Below are positions 38,601 through 52,300 of a DNA stretch of 64,000 nt, one piece after another. The notes beneath the pieces were generated by a model that worked only from the letters and a program-made list of their open reading frames with translations, was not told the DNA's origin and did no database searches. Each line of letters opens with the position of its first letter. Position 1 is the first letter of the stretch. Where the stretch lies: assembly GCA_947650365.1 (NCBI GenBank), contig OX393552.1:17536775-17600774 (forward strand), written 5' to 3'. This DNA comes from Chamaelirium japonicum (taxonomy: Eukaryota > Streptophyta > Magnoliopsida > Liliales > Melanthiaceae). The translations under genes and the position numbers were made by a program.

Positions 38601-41600
38601 CATACAAAGGTGACAAAAATACTATCATGAAGCCAAAACTAATACCATACCACGATTCTGAACCTCCAACAAAAACAGCTGTGCTAAGTGCCATGCACCT
38701 CTGCCCTGCAGCACCAAAACCAGCAGCAACTAGAGCATTTAAAGTAGCATCTACACTTGCATCGGGCATGATTATTGCATGATTCTTTGCGCCCATGTTT
38801 GACTGATGACAGGGAATTAATATTCAGTAATCGTATCAAACTTATGGCACACATCAAGCATGCATCCAAGGTAAAGAGAGAAACACACATGACAAATAGT
38901 AGCCTAGTAGGTAAAGAAAAGCACATGGTCACACAAAATCCCATTAAAGAAACAGATTCACCTGCACACGTTTCCCCTTAGCTGCCGCTCTAGCATAAAT
39001 GTGCATCCCAGCCTAGTTAAAAGGCACAAATAGTGTGACAAATTATGTTTTATGAATGCCAAACATCTTGCACCTCGATCAACTTTAATTACAAACTAAA
39101 ACTTTACAACTATAAAGACCGTCTAGCCAGACATAAATCCATAAATCTAAATATGGCACATAGCAAACGTCTTGTGAGATCATTGGTTTATCTTGTCCCA
39201 GGCATAAGGTAAGCCCCAAAATAATGCCTTATCATTATGGAATTAAGTATCCCAAGGCTTAAGGTAATCCAAAATAATGCCTTACATATGGAATTAAGTT
39301 AAAATCTCAAATAAAATATTTCACCAAACGCATCGTTTTGACAATTATATAATGGTGGCTATCGTCTTTAACAATGAAAATATAACAGATTTTTTATTTT
39401 GACAGGGAACAAAGTGAACACCATTCTTAATATATATAATGATCAAACTTAAAAATTGAGTAGCAATTATGCATAGAGTAATATTTTGATCAAGCAACAG
39501 CAAAAAACTACAACCTGAAGTTTGACTTACTGTGTTGGAACCAACAAATGATATAGCCTTAATATCGTCATCATCACATATATTATTAACAGTGCCCTGT
39601 TCAAAATTTAAAATATGTCAGAAATCAAGCAATATCTTCATATGTACATTTAGATTGCAGATTGCAGCAATTAGGCAAGCAAATGAGGCCAAGAGACATT
39701 GACAAGGCAGTTATGTAAAGTTAGCTTGGTATTCAAATGGACCTATACCATGGAAGGTACATTTTAGGGACGAAGAAGAATTGATAAATACAGCATTCCT
39801 AATGATACTTTATTTGCATGAAAATATGAAGTAGAGAAAAATGTGCAAGTCGATAAACTAAATCTTACATTGGTACCATGAACAATATTTAAAACTCCAT
39901 CAGGTAGACCAGCCTCCATTGCTAGCTCCGCAAGCAACATAGAAGCCCCTGAAATTTACTGACATGATGATTAAATACATTCATTCCTAGTTCTGTGTGT
40001 GTTGTGTGTGAGTTTATCAGTCTAGTCATTTTTTCACACTGTAAAAATTAAGAGACATTTTACGTGAAATGTTTTACAATTTGTGGGTTGTACTTCAGTA
40101 AAGATTAATAATGTCTGGGAGGTGTGCATCACCTATCCTTTATGATTTGTGATCGTGATTTGTTATGGAATATTCAGCTTATGCCCATATATTAGCTAGT
40201 TGACAATACTGCTTCCATCACTGACATGAGGTTCTAGTTCAGTTACCATTCACGTACATCAAACTTAATGAAGAAATCTCGTCGTCTAGATGGCTGGTGC
40301 ATTTTTCAACTTTGCTTGGCTTGAGGAACCAATTGTATGCGCAAAAAAAGGTACGGGTCGGCTTTATTGCACAAAACGAGATTACAATTGTGGCCGGGAC
40401 CCGGGTTGCTCGGGTGTAGCGAGTCCGGGTTGCGGCGAGTTTTGATCAGGGGATTGTGGGAAAGATCTTCTGGGGGATCCCTTTGATCCGCGTCTCCACG
40501 TGGTGTTCGTGCGAGAGCGCTGAAGGGGCTGCCCAGGACAGGGGTTTTACAGGGAGAGGGTTTTGGAGAGGCTAAGGAATGTCCACCGTTGCTTTGTCCC
40601 TTCCGTGCTTCGCGCTTTCTCGGCTAGGGGGTTTTCGGCTTCGTTCCTCGGTCTTCGCGTCTTCCTCGTTCCTTGCTTGACCTCGGTGTCCTTGATCGTC
40701 GGTTCGCGGCGTCGATCGAGCTTTTGGCGTTGGCTTTGGCTTTGGCTTTTTGGCTTCGGCTTGGCTCCGGCGTGGCTCTGGCTTTTGCTTTGCTTCGGCG
40801 CTTGCACTTGGACGTAGCTGGGAGAGACTTGCGATGCTTTCGTTCTTCCGGACTTCGCGTCGTATCGGCTAGAACGTGCGGTGCTTTTGCTCGTGGCCGG
40901 CGTAGTCGCTTGGCTTTGGCTCTTGCTTTGCTTTGGCGCGGGCTTTACTGGGGCTTTGCTTTGGCTTCTTGCGTTGCTTTAGCTTTGGCGTTTACTCGAT
41001 CTTCTTCTTCGAACGACGTGGGCTACTTCTCCGGTGCTTCGACGGTTTGCGTGTCAACGGGACTTCTCTTCTTCTCCGGGCTTCTTTGGCGTGATCGGGG
41101 TCGAAGAATGCTTTCGAAGATGGTGGGGGTAGCACCGATCTTCGTGCGACGGTTGTAGCGTCGGCTTTTGTTGATGAAGACGACGGGGTAGTGACGCTTC
41201 AGATGATCTGTTCCAGCCTTTCTTCTTCGTGGATGGTGCAGATGTTTGTCGAAGACGACGTGGTGATGACGCTTCGCTTCTCTCCTCCGGGCTTTGGGGC
41301 TTGATCGGGATCGAGGACTTGTTGGAGACGACGGGGTAGTGCCGCTCCTCTTCTTCTCCGGGCTTTTGGGCTTGATCGGAGTCGAAGCTTGTTGGAGACG
41401 ACGGGGTAGTGCCGCTCCTCTTCTTCTCCGGGCTTTTGGGCTTGATCGGAGTCGAAGCTTGTTGGAGACGACGGGGTAGTGCCGCTTCTCTTCTTCTCCG
41501 GGCTTTTGGGCTTGATCGGAGTCGAAGCTTGTTGGAGACGACGGGGTAGTGCCGCTCCTCTTCTTCTCCGGGCTTTTGGGCTTGATCGGAGTCGAAGCTT

Positions 41601-44397
41601 GTTGGAGACGACGGGGTAGTGCCGCTCCTCTTCTTCTCCGGGCTTTTGTGCTTGATCGGAGTCGAAGCTTGTTGGAGACGACGGGGTAGTGCCGCTCCTC
41701 TTCTTCTCCGGGCTTTTGTGCTTGATCGGAGTCGAAGCTTGTTGGAGACGACGGGGTAGTGCCGCTCCTCTTCTTCTCCGGGCTTTTGGGCTTGATCGGA
41801 GTCGAAGCTTGTTGGAGACGACGGGGTAGTGCCGCTCCTCTTCTTCTCCGGGCTTTTGGGCTTGATCGGAGTCGAAGCTTGTTGGAGACGACGGGGTAGT
41901 GCCGCTCCTCTTCTTCTCCGGGCTTTTGGGCTTGATCGGAGTCGAAGCTTGTTGGAGACGACGGGGTAGTGCCGCTCCTCTTCTTCTCCGGCCTTTGCTT
42001 CTGGCGTCTTCGGAGTCGAAGGGTTCTTCTTCTCCGAGCTTTCTTCTTCGTGCACGGAGTCGAAGGGATGATCTTCGTGTGCAAGGGCCTTCACATTGAT
42101 GAGGACTTTCAGTAAGCCGATCCCTCGGGACAGGCTTGACTGTGCCTCGTGAAGCCTCGGGTCGATGAAGAAGCGTGCTCTTTTCTGCAGAGCTCTGGCG
42201 CTTTGTCTTCAACTTTCCAACCATTTTTTCCTTCCCCCACCCCCTCTATTTATAGGCAAAGAGGTGGGGAGAGAGATATGGGAACTTTTTAATTTTAAAT
42301 CCCTTTTGTATCTCTCTCATAATTACCCGGATTTTATTCATCCATTGATGAAGGGAATAACATTTAGTTGTTTTCCTTTTCTGGCGGGTGCAATTATGGC
42401 TGGATTTTGCGCACGAAATCGATGGCGATCGGGCGCTTCGTCTTGTGCGTCGGATCGAGGGATCGGCGCAGATCCGCGTGTGTGCAGACGTCATACGCTA
42501 CCTCCCCCCGCGCATGGCGGTATTTTTTTCCTTTTCTTTCTTTTCTTTCCTTTTCTTTTCTTTCCTTTTTCTTTTCTTTCCTTTCTTTTCTTTCCTTTTT
42601 CTTTTCTTTCTTTTTCTCCCCTTTCCTTGCAGGGCCGGCCGGCCCCTCCTTGGGGTTCGGTCCCCACTAGGGCCGGCCCTATAGGGTTCGGACCCTAGTA
42701 GGGGCCGGCCCCTCTTGGGGCGGGGTCCGAGTACGTGTCGGCGCGCGCGAGTCGGGTCCGCGTGTCGGGTTTGCATCCGCGTCGGCGCGAGCGAGTTGGG
42801 TCCGCGTGTCGGGTTTGCATCCGCGTCGGCACACGTAAGTCGGGTTCGGGTCCGACGAAATTCGTGTGTCTACAAATGCCCCCTCAAGGACGAGTGCGTC
42901 GGTGGGAGCGTGTCGGGTTTGGACACGTAGGAATCGTAGAGCGCTTGTCCTTGATTCCTTTTGTGGGTGGGGTTGGAGGTCTATTTAAGGACCCCTACCC
43001 CCCTTCATTCGCCGTTGTGCTTCTTTGCGAAGGTTCTGCCGGCTTCTGGAGACCGCTGTCGGAAGAGAGCTGCCTGGGTTTGCACGCGACTTGCTCCGCC
43101 TTCCCGGTGTCGCCTCTTTCATCCTTTTTTTTTTTTTTTTTTTGGACCACGGGAGCTGCAGTGGCAGTGGCAGGGTCGGCCAGGGCTGCGGCGGCTGGGC
43201 ACGAGGCCAGCGGCGTGCGGCGCGCCGAGCTGAGCGCCGGTGCGAGCAGTTGGCTGTGGCTCTTGCTTGTAGAGAAGACCTTCGCTATGGTTTCGATCAT
43301 CTTCTTCGTTGCGGACCTCTTTTGCTTCAAAGATTGCACGGACGTCGAAGGTGGCCGTTGCACGGAGTTCGAGACTGGTGCGAGGGCGACTGGAGTGCGA
43401 TGACGGCGACGGTGCATCTCGGCGGAGGACTGTCGCCCCTCCCTTGGTGTGGGAGCGCAATGACGAGGCCGATTGTCGATGGCGACCGTTGCACGATGTC
43501 CGAAGGCGACTTAGGAGAGACGGGAGCGTGAAGACGAAGGCAACATGTCTCGACGTAGTCCCATGGCGGCGCGCGGATGACGAAGGCGCGAAGATGAAGG
43601 CGATGCACCCCGGCGGAGTGTTGGCGATGGTGACGCACCTCGGCGCGATGAGGAGGAGGTGGAGCCATTGCAAGCGAGGCGAAGCTCCCCTTTTCTTTCT
43701 TTCTTTTTTTTTTTTTTTTTTTTTTTTTTCTTTTCTTTTCTTTTCTTTTCTTCTTCTTTTTTTTTTCTTTCCTTTTCTTTTCTTTCTTTCTTTCCTTTTC
43801 TTTTCTTTCCTTTCTTTTCTTTTCTTTTCTTTCTTTCTTCTCCTTCTTCTGGTTCTGGTATGCGGGAGCAGCAGCAGCAGCGGCTGCGGCAGGCGCGCGG
43901 GGCTGCAGCGCGGGCGATGGTGGGCGAGGCGCGGTGCTGCGCGCAGACGGAGACGGCTCGCGGGCGGAGGCGGCAGCGGGCGCGGGGCCAGCAGCGGGCA
44001 GCGCGCGGTGGTGTTCGGAGCCAGCGGCGGCCGGGGCTGTGCGGGTCCGCCGTCGGACGGGCGCAGCGGGGCGGCGGCGGCTGGGCGCGGGGCCAACGGC
44101 GGGCGGCGCGCCGGCGCGGGCGCGGGCGAGCGACGTGCGGTCGCCGGGCGCGGGTTTCAGCGGCGGGCGGCGCGCAACGGTGGCCTTTGGCGCAGGTTTC
44201 AGCGGCGGGCGGCGCGCAACGGTGGCCTTTGGCGCAGGTTTCAGCGGCGGGCGGCGCGCAGCGGTGGCCTCGGGCGCGGGCGCCGACCCCGGTCGTATAG
44301 GAGATGAAGGAGGGAGCGGCTGGGGTCCCCCCCTTCTCTTTGCTGTTGGCTTACCATTGGGGAAAGGGGTGCAGGCCCCGCCCCACTTTGCTCTTCT

Positions 44398-44432
<35 letters not shown>

Positions 44433-44623
44433 TGTCGGGCACTGATTGGGGAGAGGGGACGCGGTGGCAACAATGGCGTCTCCGGCTTGATCGCGCTCCG
44501 AGTCAAACGGCCTCCGACTGAATCGGAGAAGGAGGGGGGCTGTGGGTCCCCTTCTCCCATTTTGGCTTGTGACGAGCGGCTCCCTCCCATGCGTGGGTTT
44601 GGATCAGACAGGAGGGTGGTTGT

Positions 44624-44663
<40 letters not shown>

Positions 44664-45522
44664 TGGAAAGCTGGAGCTTGGAGACCGTCGTCGGAAGAGT
44701 GCTGCCTGGGGTTGCACGAGACTTGCTCCGTCTTCCCGGTGTCGCCTCTTTCGTCGACGGCGGCGGCGATGGTGCGCGTCGCTTGAAGACGAAGGCTTCC
44801 GTCGGCTTGGAGACGAAGGCTTCTTCGATGCTTGGAGACCGTCATCGGAAGAGTGCTGCCTGGGGTTGCACGAGACTTGCTTCGTCTTCCCGGTGTCGCC
44901 TCTTTCGTCGACGGTGGCGGCGATGGTGCGCGTCACTTGAAGACGAAAGCTTCCGTCGGCTTGGAGACGAAGGCTTCTTCGATGCTTGGAGACCGTCGGC
45001 GGAAGAGTGCTGCCTGGGGTTACACGAGACCTGCTCCGTCTTCCCGGTGTCGCCTCTTTCGTCGACGGCGGCGGCGATGGTGCGCGTCGCTTGAAGACGA
45101 AGGCTTCCGTCGGCTTGGAGACGAAGGCTTCTTCGATGCTTGGAGACCGTCGGCGGAAGAGTGCTGCCTGGGGTTGCACGAGACTTGCTCCGTCTTCCCA
45201 GTGTCGCCTCTTTCGTCGATGGCGGCGGCGAAGGTGCGCGGCGCTTGAAGACGAAGGCTTCCGTCGGCTTGGAGACGAAGGCTCCTTTGGAGGCTTGAAG
45301 ACGAAGGATTCTTTGACGGCTCGCGAAGGTGCGCAGAGCTTGAGTCCTGGCGGCGAAGCATTCTTCGGCGGCTTGGAGCCGAAAGATTCTTCAGCGGAGT
45401 GTTATCGTCTTCTTGGTGCGGGAGCATAATGACGACGGCACGGCGAAAAGACGAAGCAGAGTGTGGTGGCGATCGCCTGGTGCGAGGATGAGTCGGAGGC
45501 GTTGAAGGCCAAGGAAGGTGGC

Positions 45523-45566
<44 letters not shown>

Positions 45567-46280
45567 GAATTGACTTTACCTCTCGATCGGTCTTGCGCTT
45601 TCATATCCTTGCAAGATTCGTCCCCCTGAGTACCTTCCGAAGGCTGGCTAGATTATTGATGAGGTCAACCGCGGGTTTAGAGTTACTAGCGAGGTTGCAC
45701 CTTTCTGGTAGCAATGTCAGCTTGAAGGATACCGAGAAGGGCGTTCTGAAGAGGATGACGAGGCCACGAGCATCAACAAGGAGTAGACTGCTTTGGTTGT
45801 CTTTTGCTTGTCGATCTTGACCTTGATGACAGCTCCAGTGGTTCTTTTGGTTGTGGAGGTCACGAAGGCTGCGGTTGTTGTTTATGCGTCCGCCATTCTT
45901 CGGGTTGCTGCTTTTGACTTCAGTGGCAGTTTCCATCCTTCAGGTGGGCCTGAGCTTTTGCATGAGCCCGGTGGATTTCAAGGCAACGACTCTTTTTCTG
46001 CGGAGCAGATGCGCACCTTCTTTGGAGGGTGGCGAGCTTCATTGCTTACGACCGTCTTCGCTGGAGGACGCTTTCTTGGGCTTAGTTGCGACTCTGGAGT
46101 TGCAGCGCGTGTAAGCTGCGGAGGGCGAGCCACTTCGACGCCTTAAGGACTTCGACTTGCTACTCGTGCGTCGCTTTAGAAGCTGGAGTTCCATTTGGGG
46201 AAAGCTCGAGCGACCGAGAAGATGTCTGGAGCAGAGCTTGCGAAGCAGCGTGCATAGCTGACGACGCGTCGGAAGCTGAC

Positions 46281-46326
<46 letters not shown>

Positions 46327-49300
46327 TCTGGAGTTGCAGCGCGTGTAAGCTGCGGAGGGCGAGCTGCTTTGACGCCTCAAGGACTGTGACTTTCTTGTCA
46401 TCTTTTGGTTTGCTGACTGGACTTGTGGATTTGCACTTGTTCTTCTCTGGGCTGGCCTTCTCGGACGACGTTTGGGATGTTTCTTTTGTATGGACTGAAC
46501 CTTTGTAGGTTGCCTACGTACCCTACTGAGAGGGATCAAGTCGCACGTAGTTCGTTTTTTTTTTTTTTTTTTTTTTTTTTGGGCAAGGGGGGTAACCTTG
46601 CGCTAGGCAAAGTACCTTTTGAGGGACTTGCCACTGGTAGGCAAAGTCGCCACTGGTTCGCAGCTATCGCCCGCCTTCTTCGCTTCAATATAGTTGGAAG
46701 TGAAGATCTTCTTGACTAGAGTTTGACTGGCGTCGATGCCCCGGCAATTTGGAAGGATTTGTTCGCCGCTTTTGCAGAGAAAAGCTTGAGTCTTTGTCAG
46801 GCGATGTGGTATTGCAGCTGAGGGTAGTGAACCCATGTGCGCCATGCTTTCTTTGCTGCGGCTGGATTTGAACATCGACTTGGTGGAGTTTTGCCCCCGA
46901 GTGTTTTCTGACTTGATTGCGAGTTGCTCAGAGCTGGTGCACTCGGAAGACTCGGTTGAGCTCGAGACGTGCAACAGACCACGTAACGGTAGTGTCATCT
47001 CTTGCAAAGTGCTGAAGTTGGCCCCGAAGAATGATAACGCTGGTTCCTTTGCTGGAGGGGAAGGCGATCGTCCTGGTTTGCGAAGCCATTGAGGTACGAG
47101 CCGCAGGACTGAAGCAACTTGAGCAGGCAACGGAATGCATCGCATCGAGCTTGATTTGAAGTTGATGTGAATTTTCCGTCTTGGTGCTGGCGCTTCTTTG
47201 TCTTTGTGCGCTGTCTGGATGGAGGATGTCACTAGTTTTGCAAGTGGAGAGCTTTTGTCCATCGCAGCTGTTTTGACTTCCTGGACTTGTGGAGCTTTTG
47301 CTGGAGGAGCTTCTGCAACGAAGTCTTTGGCCTCGTAAAACTTGGCATCAGCAAGGTGTGCTTTAGCCTTGTTGAACAGCTTGCCGTTGGCGGCGATGCT
47401 TCTCCCCATGCTTTCGATGTTAATGCTGCTTTCTTCATCGTCTTTCCGGAGCACTTGGTGAACTTCCATTATGCAGCAGGAGATCTTGAAGTTTTGACCA
47501 GCTTCAAGGAAGCAAATAGGAAAGAACTTCTGGAGTGTCACTAGCTCTAGAAAGCTTTGCTGGAGGAGATTTTTCGGACTTGCTGGTGGTACTTCGGACG
47601 TCTTTCTTCCTGGAGCTTCATTTTTTTCCTTGAAGGACTTCCTTCTGGGGAGTTTTCTTGTCGCCCGGTTTTTCTTATGGTTAGCCAGACGTACTATCCT
47701 GTAGCTTGATCGTCGTGACCTTCTCCTTCGAGGCGCCATTGCCCATGTGTTAAGATCTTCCTCGCCAAGGTGAAGAACTGGTGTTGCGACTGAAGGTTCT
47801 TCCTTGATCAGAAGGACTTGCACTTCTAGAGACTGTACCGATTCATCTTCTGATCCCCAGCTGGTTGGCTTGATTTCTTCATTTGGAATCGAAGGAGACC
47901 TGGAGTAGAGGACATAGAAGTCGATCTTACCTGATGGTTGGCCTAGCAGGTTGACTTCGGGGCTTCTTTGTTCGTCTCTCGCTTTGAGCATGTGCCGGGA
48001 CGTAGCTTCGTTTGGAAGAGGGAGTGCTTGCATGAGAGACGGTTGCCCCCAAGACAGTAAGGATTTGGCTCTAGGCACTGAAGAAGTATGCCGTCGTCGT
48101 CTTCTTGGACTGCCCCCTTTCTTTGAGTCATCAACGGTGGACTGCCCCCCTTCTGCGAGGACCGACGGGGCATCTTGCAATTCGTCGTCCGAAGTAGAAG
48201 TATCACCGTTGTCGGGATTCGTAATGGAGATATGATTGACGGCCGCCATGGGTGGGTGGGTGGGTGTTGAGACGAAGTCCTTGATTGGCATCCCCAGACG
48301 ATCGAACGCCGACTTCTTCTTTGATTGTTTGACTGGCCCGAGCCTCTCGAACACGGATGTGCGTTTTCGATTCGACCAGTCTTTACCACCTCTGGTTTGC
48401 TTCCGGAACAAGGCTTGGCATCGAGCCCGTCGTCGTCTTCTCCTGCTTTTTGGATGGCTGAGGTAGGTAGAGAGTGCATCGGAGATTGTCGATCCTTCAG
48501 CTGCTTCATCTACCATCCTTGCCTCGATGTAGTTCGAGGTGAAGGTCTTCTTCGCTGCGGTTCTGATGACCAACGGAGCTTGACTGGAGCCGATGCCTCG
48601 GCGGTTCGGGGGAATTTGCTCTCCGTTTTGAAACAGCCGAGTTTGAGTTCTCGTCATCCCATGTGGAGTTGCTGCTGGTGGAAGTGTGCCCATGGCGCTT
48701 TCCTCGTTGTAGCCGGCTCTGAACAGCAACTTGGCAGCATTTTGCCCCCAACTCCCTTCCGGTTTGAATCCGAGTTGCTCGAGGTCTGCTGATTCGACAG
48801 GTCTGCTCGGGTTTGGAGCTTGCGTCAGACTAGGTAGTGGCATCGTCATTTCTTGCAGAGTGATGACATTGGCCTGAGATAACGACGGGGCCAGCTTCCT
48901 TGTCGGAGTAGAAGGCGATCGCTCGGATTTACGGAGCCACTGAGGCGCGAGACGCAGGACAGGCACCGTTTGGATTGGCAACGGGGTATGTTGCGTTGCT
49001 CTTGGCTCGAAGCTGATGCGCATCCTTTGCCTAGGTTTCGGCGTTCCGTGGACCTTGAGTCTTGCCTCGTCCGAGGGTGGCGCCGAATTTACGGGAAGAG
49101 GAGTCTTGTCCTGCTTTACTTCTTCAATCTTTTGGGCTCGAGGAGTTTTAGCTGGCAGAACTTCCGCGACCAGGCCCTTTGCTTGGTAGAACTTAGCGTC
49201 GGCCAGGTGTGCCTCGGCCTCGTTGAATGGCTTGTCATCCGCAACTATGCACCTCTCCACACCTTCTTCGTAGTACTTGAGGCACTGGTGCCAGGTGGAT

Positions 49301-52300
49301 ACCACGATGCCGTTCTCGTGCAGCCATGGTCTTCCTAACAGGAGACGATATGATGTCTGGCAGTCGATGATGTGGAAGAGGACCGTTGTATCCAGCGGGC
49401 CGATTGACAGCTTCAGGCGAATGATTCCAACGGTGGACTGTCCGCCCTGGTTGAAGCCTTGAATGACCAACTGACTCGGCGAGAGCTGGTCGTTGGTGAT
49501 GCCGAGTTGGCGCATCGTCTGGATGGGCATGATGTTGACGGCGGAGCCACAGTCCAACAAGATTCGGTTCACTAGCTTCTCCTTGATGTATCCTGAAACG
49601 TAAAGAGGCCGGTTGTGCAATCGCGTTCCGAGTTGCAGGTCCTCGTCTGAAAAGGTTATCGTTGCATCGCACGCGGCTACAGCTTTGCGCTTCTGGTCGT
49701 CCTTCTTCTTCTTCTTGTAGCTATCCGGATCAGCCAAGGCCGCAGCCATTGCCAGGCGAGCCTTCTTCGGGAGATGCAAAGCTTCTACGAGAGGCATGTG
49801 TAAGATTGCTTCGTCGCGAGAGGCGGTGCCCCCTTCGTCGGAATCGTCCCCCTCGTCGGTGGAGTCGCCTTCTTCAGAAGTCTCGCCTTCGTTCTTTCCT
49901 TCCGACACTTCATGGACTTCGACCATGCAACAGGACACCTTGATGTGTTGGTCCGCTGGGAGGAAGTGATCCGGGAAGAACTCTTGCAAAGTTGTCGGCT
50001 CTGGAAGACTCTGCTGAAGGATGTCGTCTCGGCTTGCTGGCGGCACTTTGAACGCCTTCCTCCCCGGAGCCTTGCTTTTCTTCTTGTAGGTCTTCCGCTT
50101 GGTGAATCCCCTCATCACACGGTCTTGCTTGAGCTTCTTTTCTTGCCAAGGCTTTCGCCGCCGCGGTAGCATGACCCATGCTTCTTCGTCGGTGGATTCC
50201 CCTTCGCTAGGATGATGGTCGTCAGCAGCAACTGGCTTCTTTGATGACACTTGTTCTTCCGGAGGCTCTACTTGCTCATCTTCCGATCCCCAGCCGGTGG
50301 GCTTGATTTCTTCGATTGGAACGGATGGAGGCCTTGAGTAGAGGACGTAATAGTCAAACTTCCCTGATGGCTGGCCCAGCAGACCGACTTCTGGGTCTCC
50401 CTGCTCGTATCTTTCTCTAAGAGCGCGTTGGGACATAGCTTGGCTGGAAGGGACTTGCTCTTCTCGAGGTTCCACTGGCTCTTCTCCCGATCCCCAGCCG
50501 GTGGGCTTGATTTTGTCGATTGAAACGGACGGAGGCCTTGAGTAGAGGACGTAATAGTCAAACTTCCCCGACGGCTGGCCCAGCAGGCCGACTTCTGGGT
50601 CTCCTTGCTCGTATCTCCTTTGGAGCGTTCGTTGGGATGCAGTATTGCCTGGAAAAGGTGCTGGCGTGAGCGATGATTGCCCCCAGGGCAGCGGTGTTTC
50701 CTCCTCGGAGAACGCAGGAGTACGTTGACGTCGCTTCGAGATTTTCGGCTGGGAAGTCGACTTAGCGATTGACGCTTGACGATTGAGGCGCAATTTGGGC
50801 ATGCTTCGTCGAGCGGCAACGAGTACCGGCGAGAAGGAGCCGAAGGTGATGGACGTCATGTTGGTCGTAGCAACCTCCCCGGAGTCGATCTCTATCTTCC
50901 CTTGCTTGGCGAGTGCCATGATTCTTTCCTTGAAGACGAAACATCTTTCGATGGGATGACTCACCACCCGGTGGTATTTGCAGAAGAGAGGGTCGTCGAC
51001 GCGATGCATCTGCTCGGGCCTCTTTGAAGGAGGAAGCTCTATCATCTTCTCTTGCAGCAGTTGGTCGAACATGGAGGAGACTTCCGAGTCTGGGAAGGGG
51101 TACTCCTTTGCTTCGAGCTCCTCGAGAGTCATCCTTTGTCTTGGCGGCGGAGGCGGTGGTATGGCGACTCCCTTCTTCTGATCCGGCTTGCCAACGATCT
51201 TGAGCGGTTTGGAGGTCGAAGCGACGTCGGCAACATTGACTTGTTTCGGTTTCGTTGCCGGTGGCTTGTCCTTCTTCTCTATCTTCAAGAAGTCCTTGTT
51301 CTTCGAGTCCCCGCGGTTTGCTAGGCTGAGTTCCATGTCATGAGCCCGAGTTGCGAGTTCTTCGAAAGACCGAGGCTTGATACCTTTGAGGATGTAGAGC
51401 AGACCCCAGTGCATGCCTTGGGTGCACATCTCGATGGCCGAGTCTTCAGACAAGCGGTCTCGTGAATTCAGCGCGAGGTTTCTCCACCTGTCGATGTAGT
51501 CGATCACTGGCTCGTCTTTCCTTTGCTTGACGGCGGTGAGCTCGATCATGCTGACGGTTCGTCTGGTGCTGTAGAAGCGATTGAGGAACTCCCTTTCCAT
51601 CTGGTCCCAGCTGTCGATGGTCCCTGCAGGAAGATCAACGTACCAGTCGAACGCGTTGCCTTTGAGGGTGCGGACGAATTGCTTCACCATCTCGTCGCCA
51701 TACGTGCCGGCATTATTGCAGGTCTCGATGAAGTGGGCAACGTGCTGTCTCGGATTTCCCTTTCCGTCGAAGTGCTGAAACTTTGGCGGCTGGAATCCGA
51801 CTGGGAAGCGTAGCAGCTGGATCCTCGTAGTGTAGGGCTTCGAGTATGCCGCCGTGATCGGAGGAAGGCCACTGCCGTGAGAACGCATCATGTCGGCTAT
51901 CAACGCTTGGACTTGCTGAGCATTCATCGTTGCCGTTGCTGGAGGTTGAGTGGCCGCCGAGGCTGGCGCCGGGTAGACGACTTCCAATGGGACGGGAGCC
52001 GAGGAGAGCGCTGGAGTAACTGCTTGAATCGTCGGAGCGACTTCTGCAGGAGCGGGAGCTGAAGACGGAACTGGAGCGGCTACCGGAGAAGCGACGGGTT
52101 GGCTAACTGCTGCAGCGTCCTTTGCGCTTAGCTTCTGGAGCAGAGCGTTGATGTGACGATCCTTCTCCTCCATTAGCCGAGTAATCTGCGCCATGTGCTC
52201 GTTCATCTGCATGACTTGGAGCTGAAGAGCGGTCGGAGGGTGGTGACGGAGAACGCCTCGGTGTTGCATGTTCGCATCCTCGCCGTCATCATCTGAGACG

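Larger units (their letters stand above)
40334..42874 (-). repeat. 3' LTR of the TR-GAG element
   Basis: Matches 52738-55278 over its full length with equal spacing (offset 12,404). It contains a TATA box on the minus strand (CTATAAATAG, 42246-42255), a (TTTCTTTTCC)n-like tract at 42523-42620 and a 70-bp tandem array. The two differences seen are at about 41258/53662 and 41349/53753. Confidence 0.93.

Noticed and set aside
41321..41990. A CRISPR-like regular array
   Set aside because: The repeats are direct, head-to-tail 70-bp units with no variable spacers, in a plant LTR.
41023..42224. Three overlapping minus-strand frames of 341-353 codons, and the same set at 53427-54628
   Set aside because: They are by-products of the stop-free 70-bp tandem array in the LTRs; each translates the same unit in rotating frames.
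43119..44442. Minus-strand frames of 325 and 371 codons and plus-strand frames of up to 332 codons
   Set aside because: GC-rich, homopolymer and TTTTC-repeat DNA gives long low-complexity frames (poly-Lys, poly-Phe, Ala/Arg/Pro). No domain is visible, and they overlap each other on both strands.
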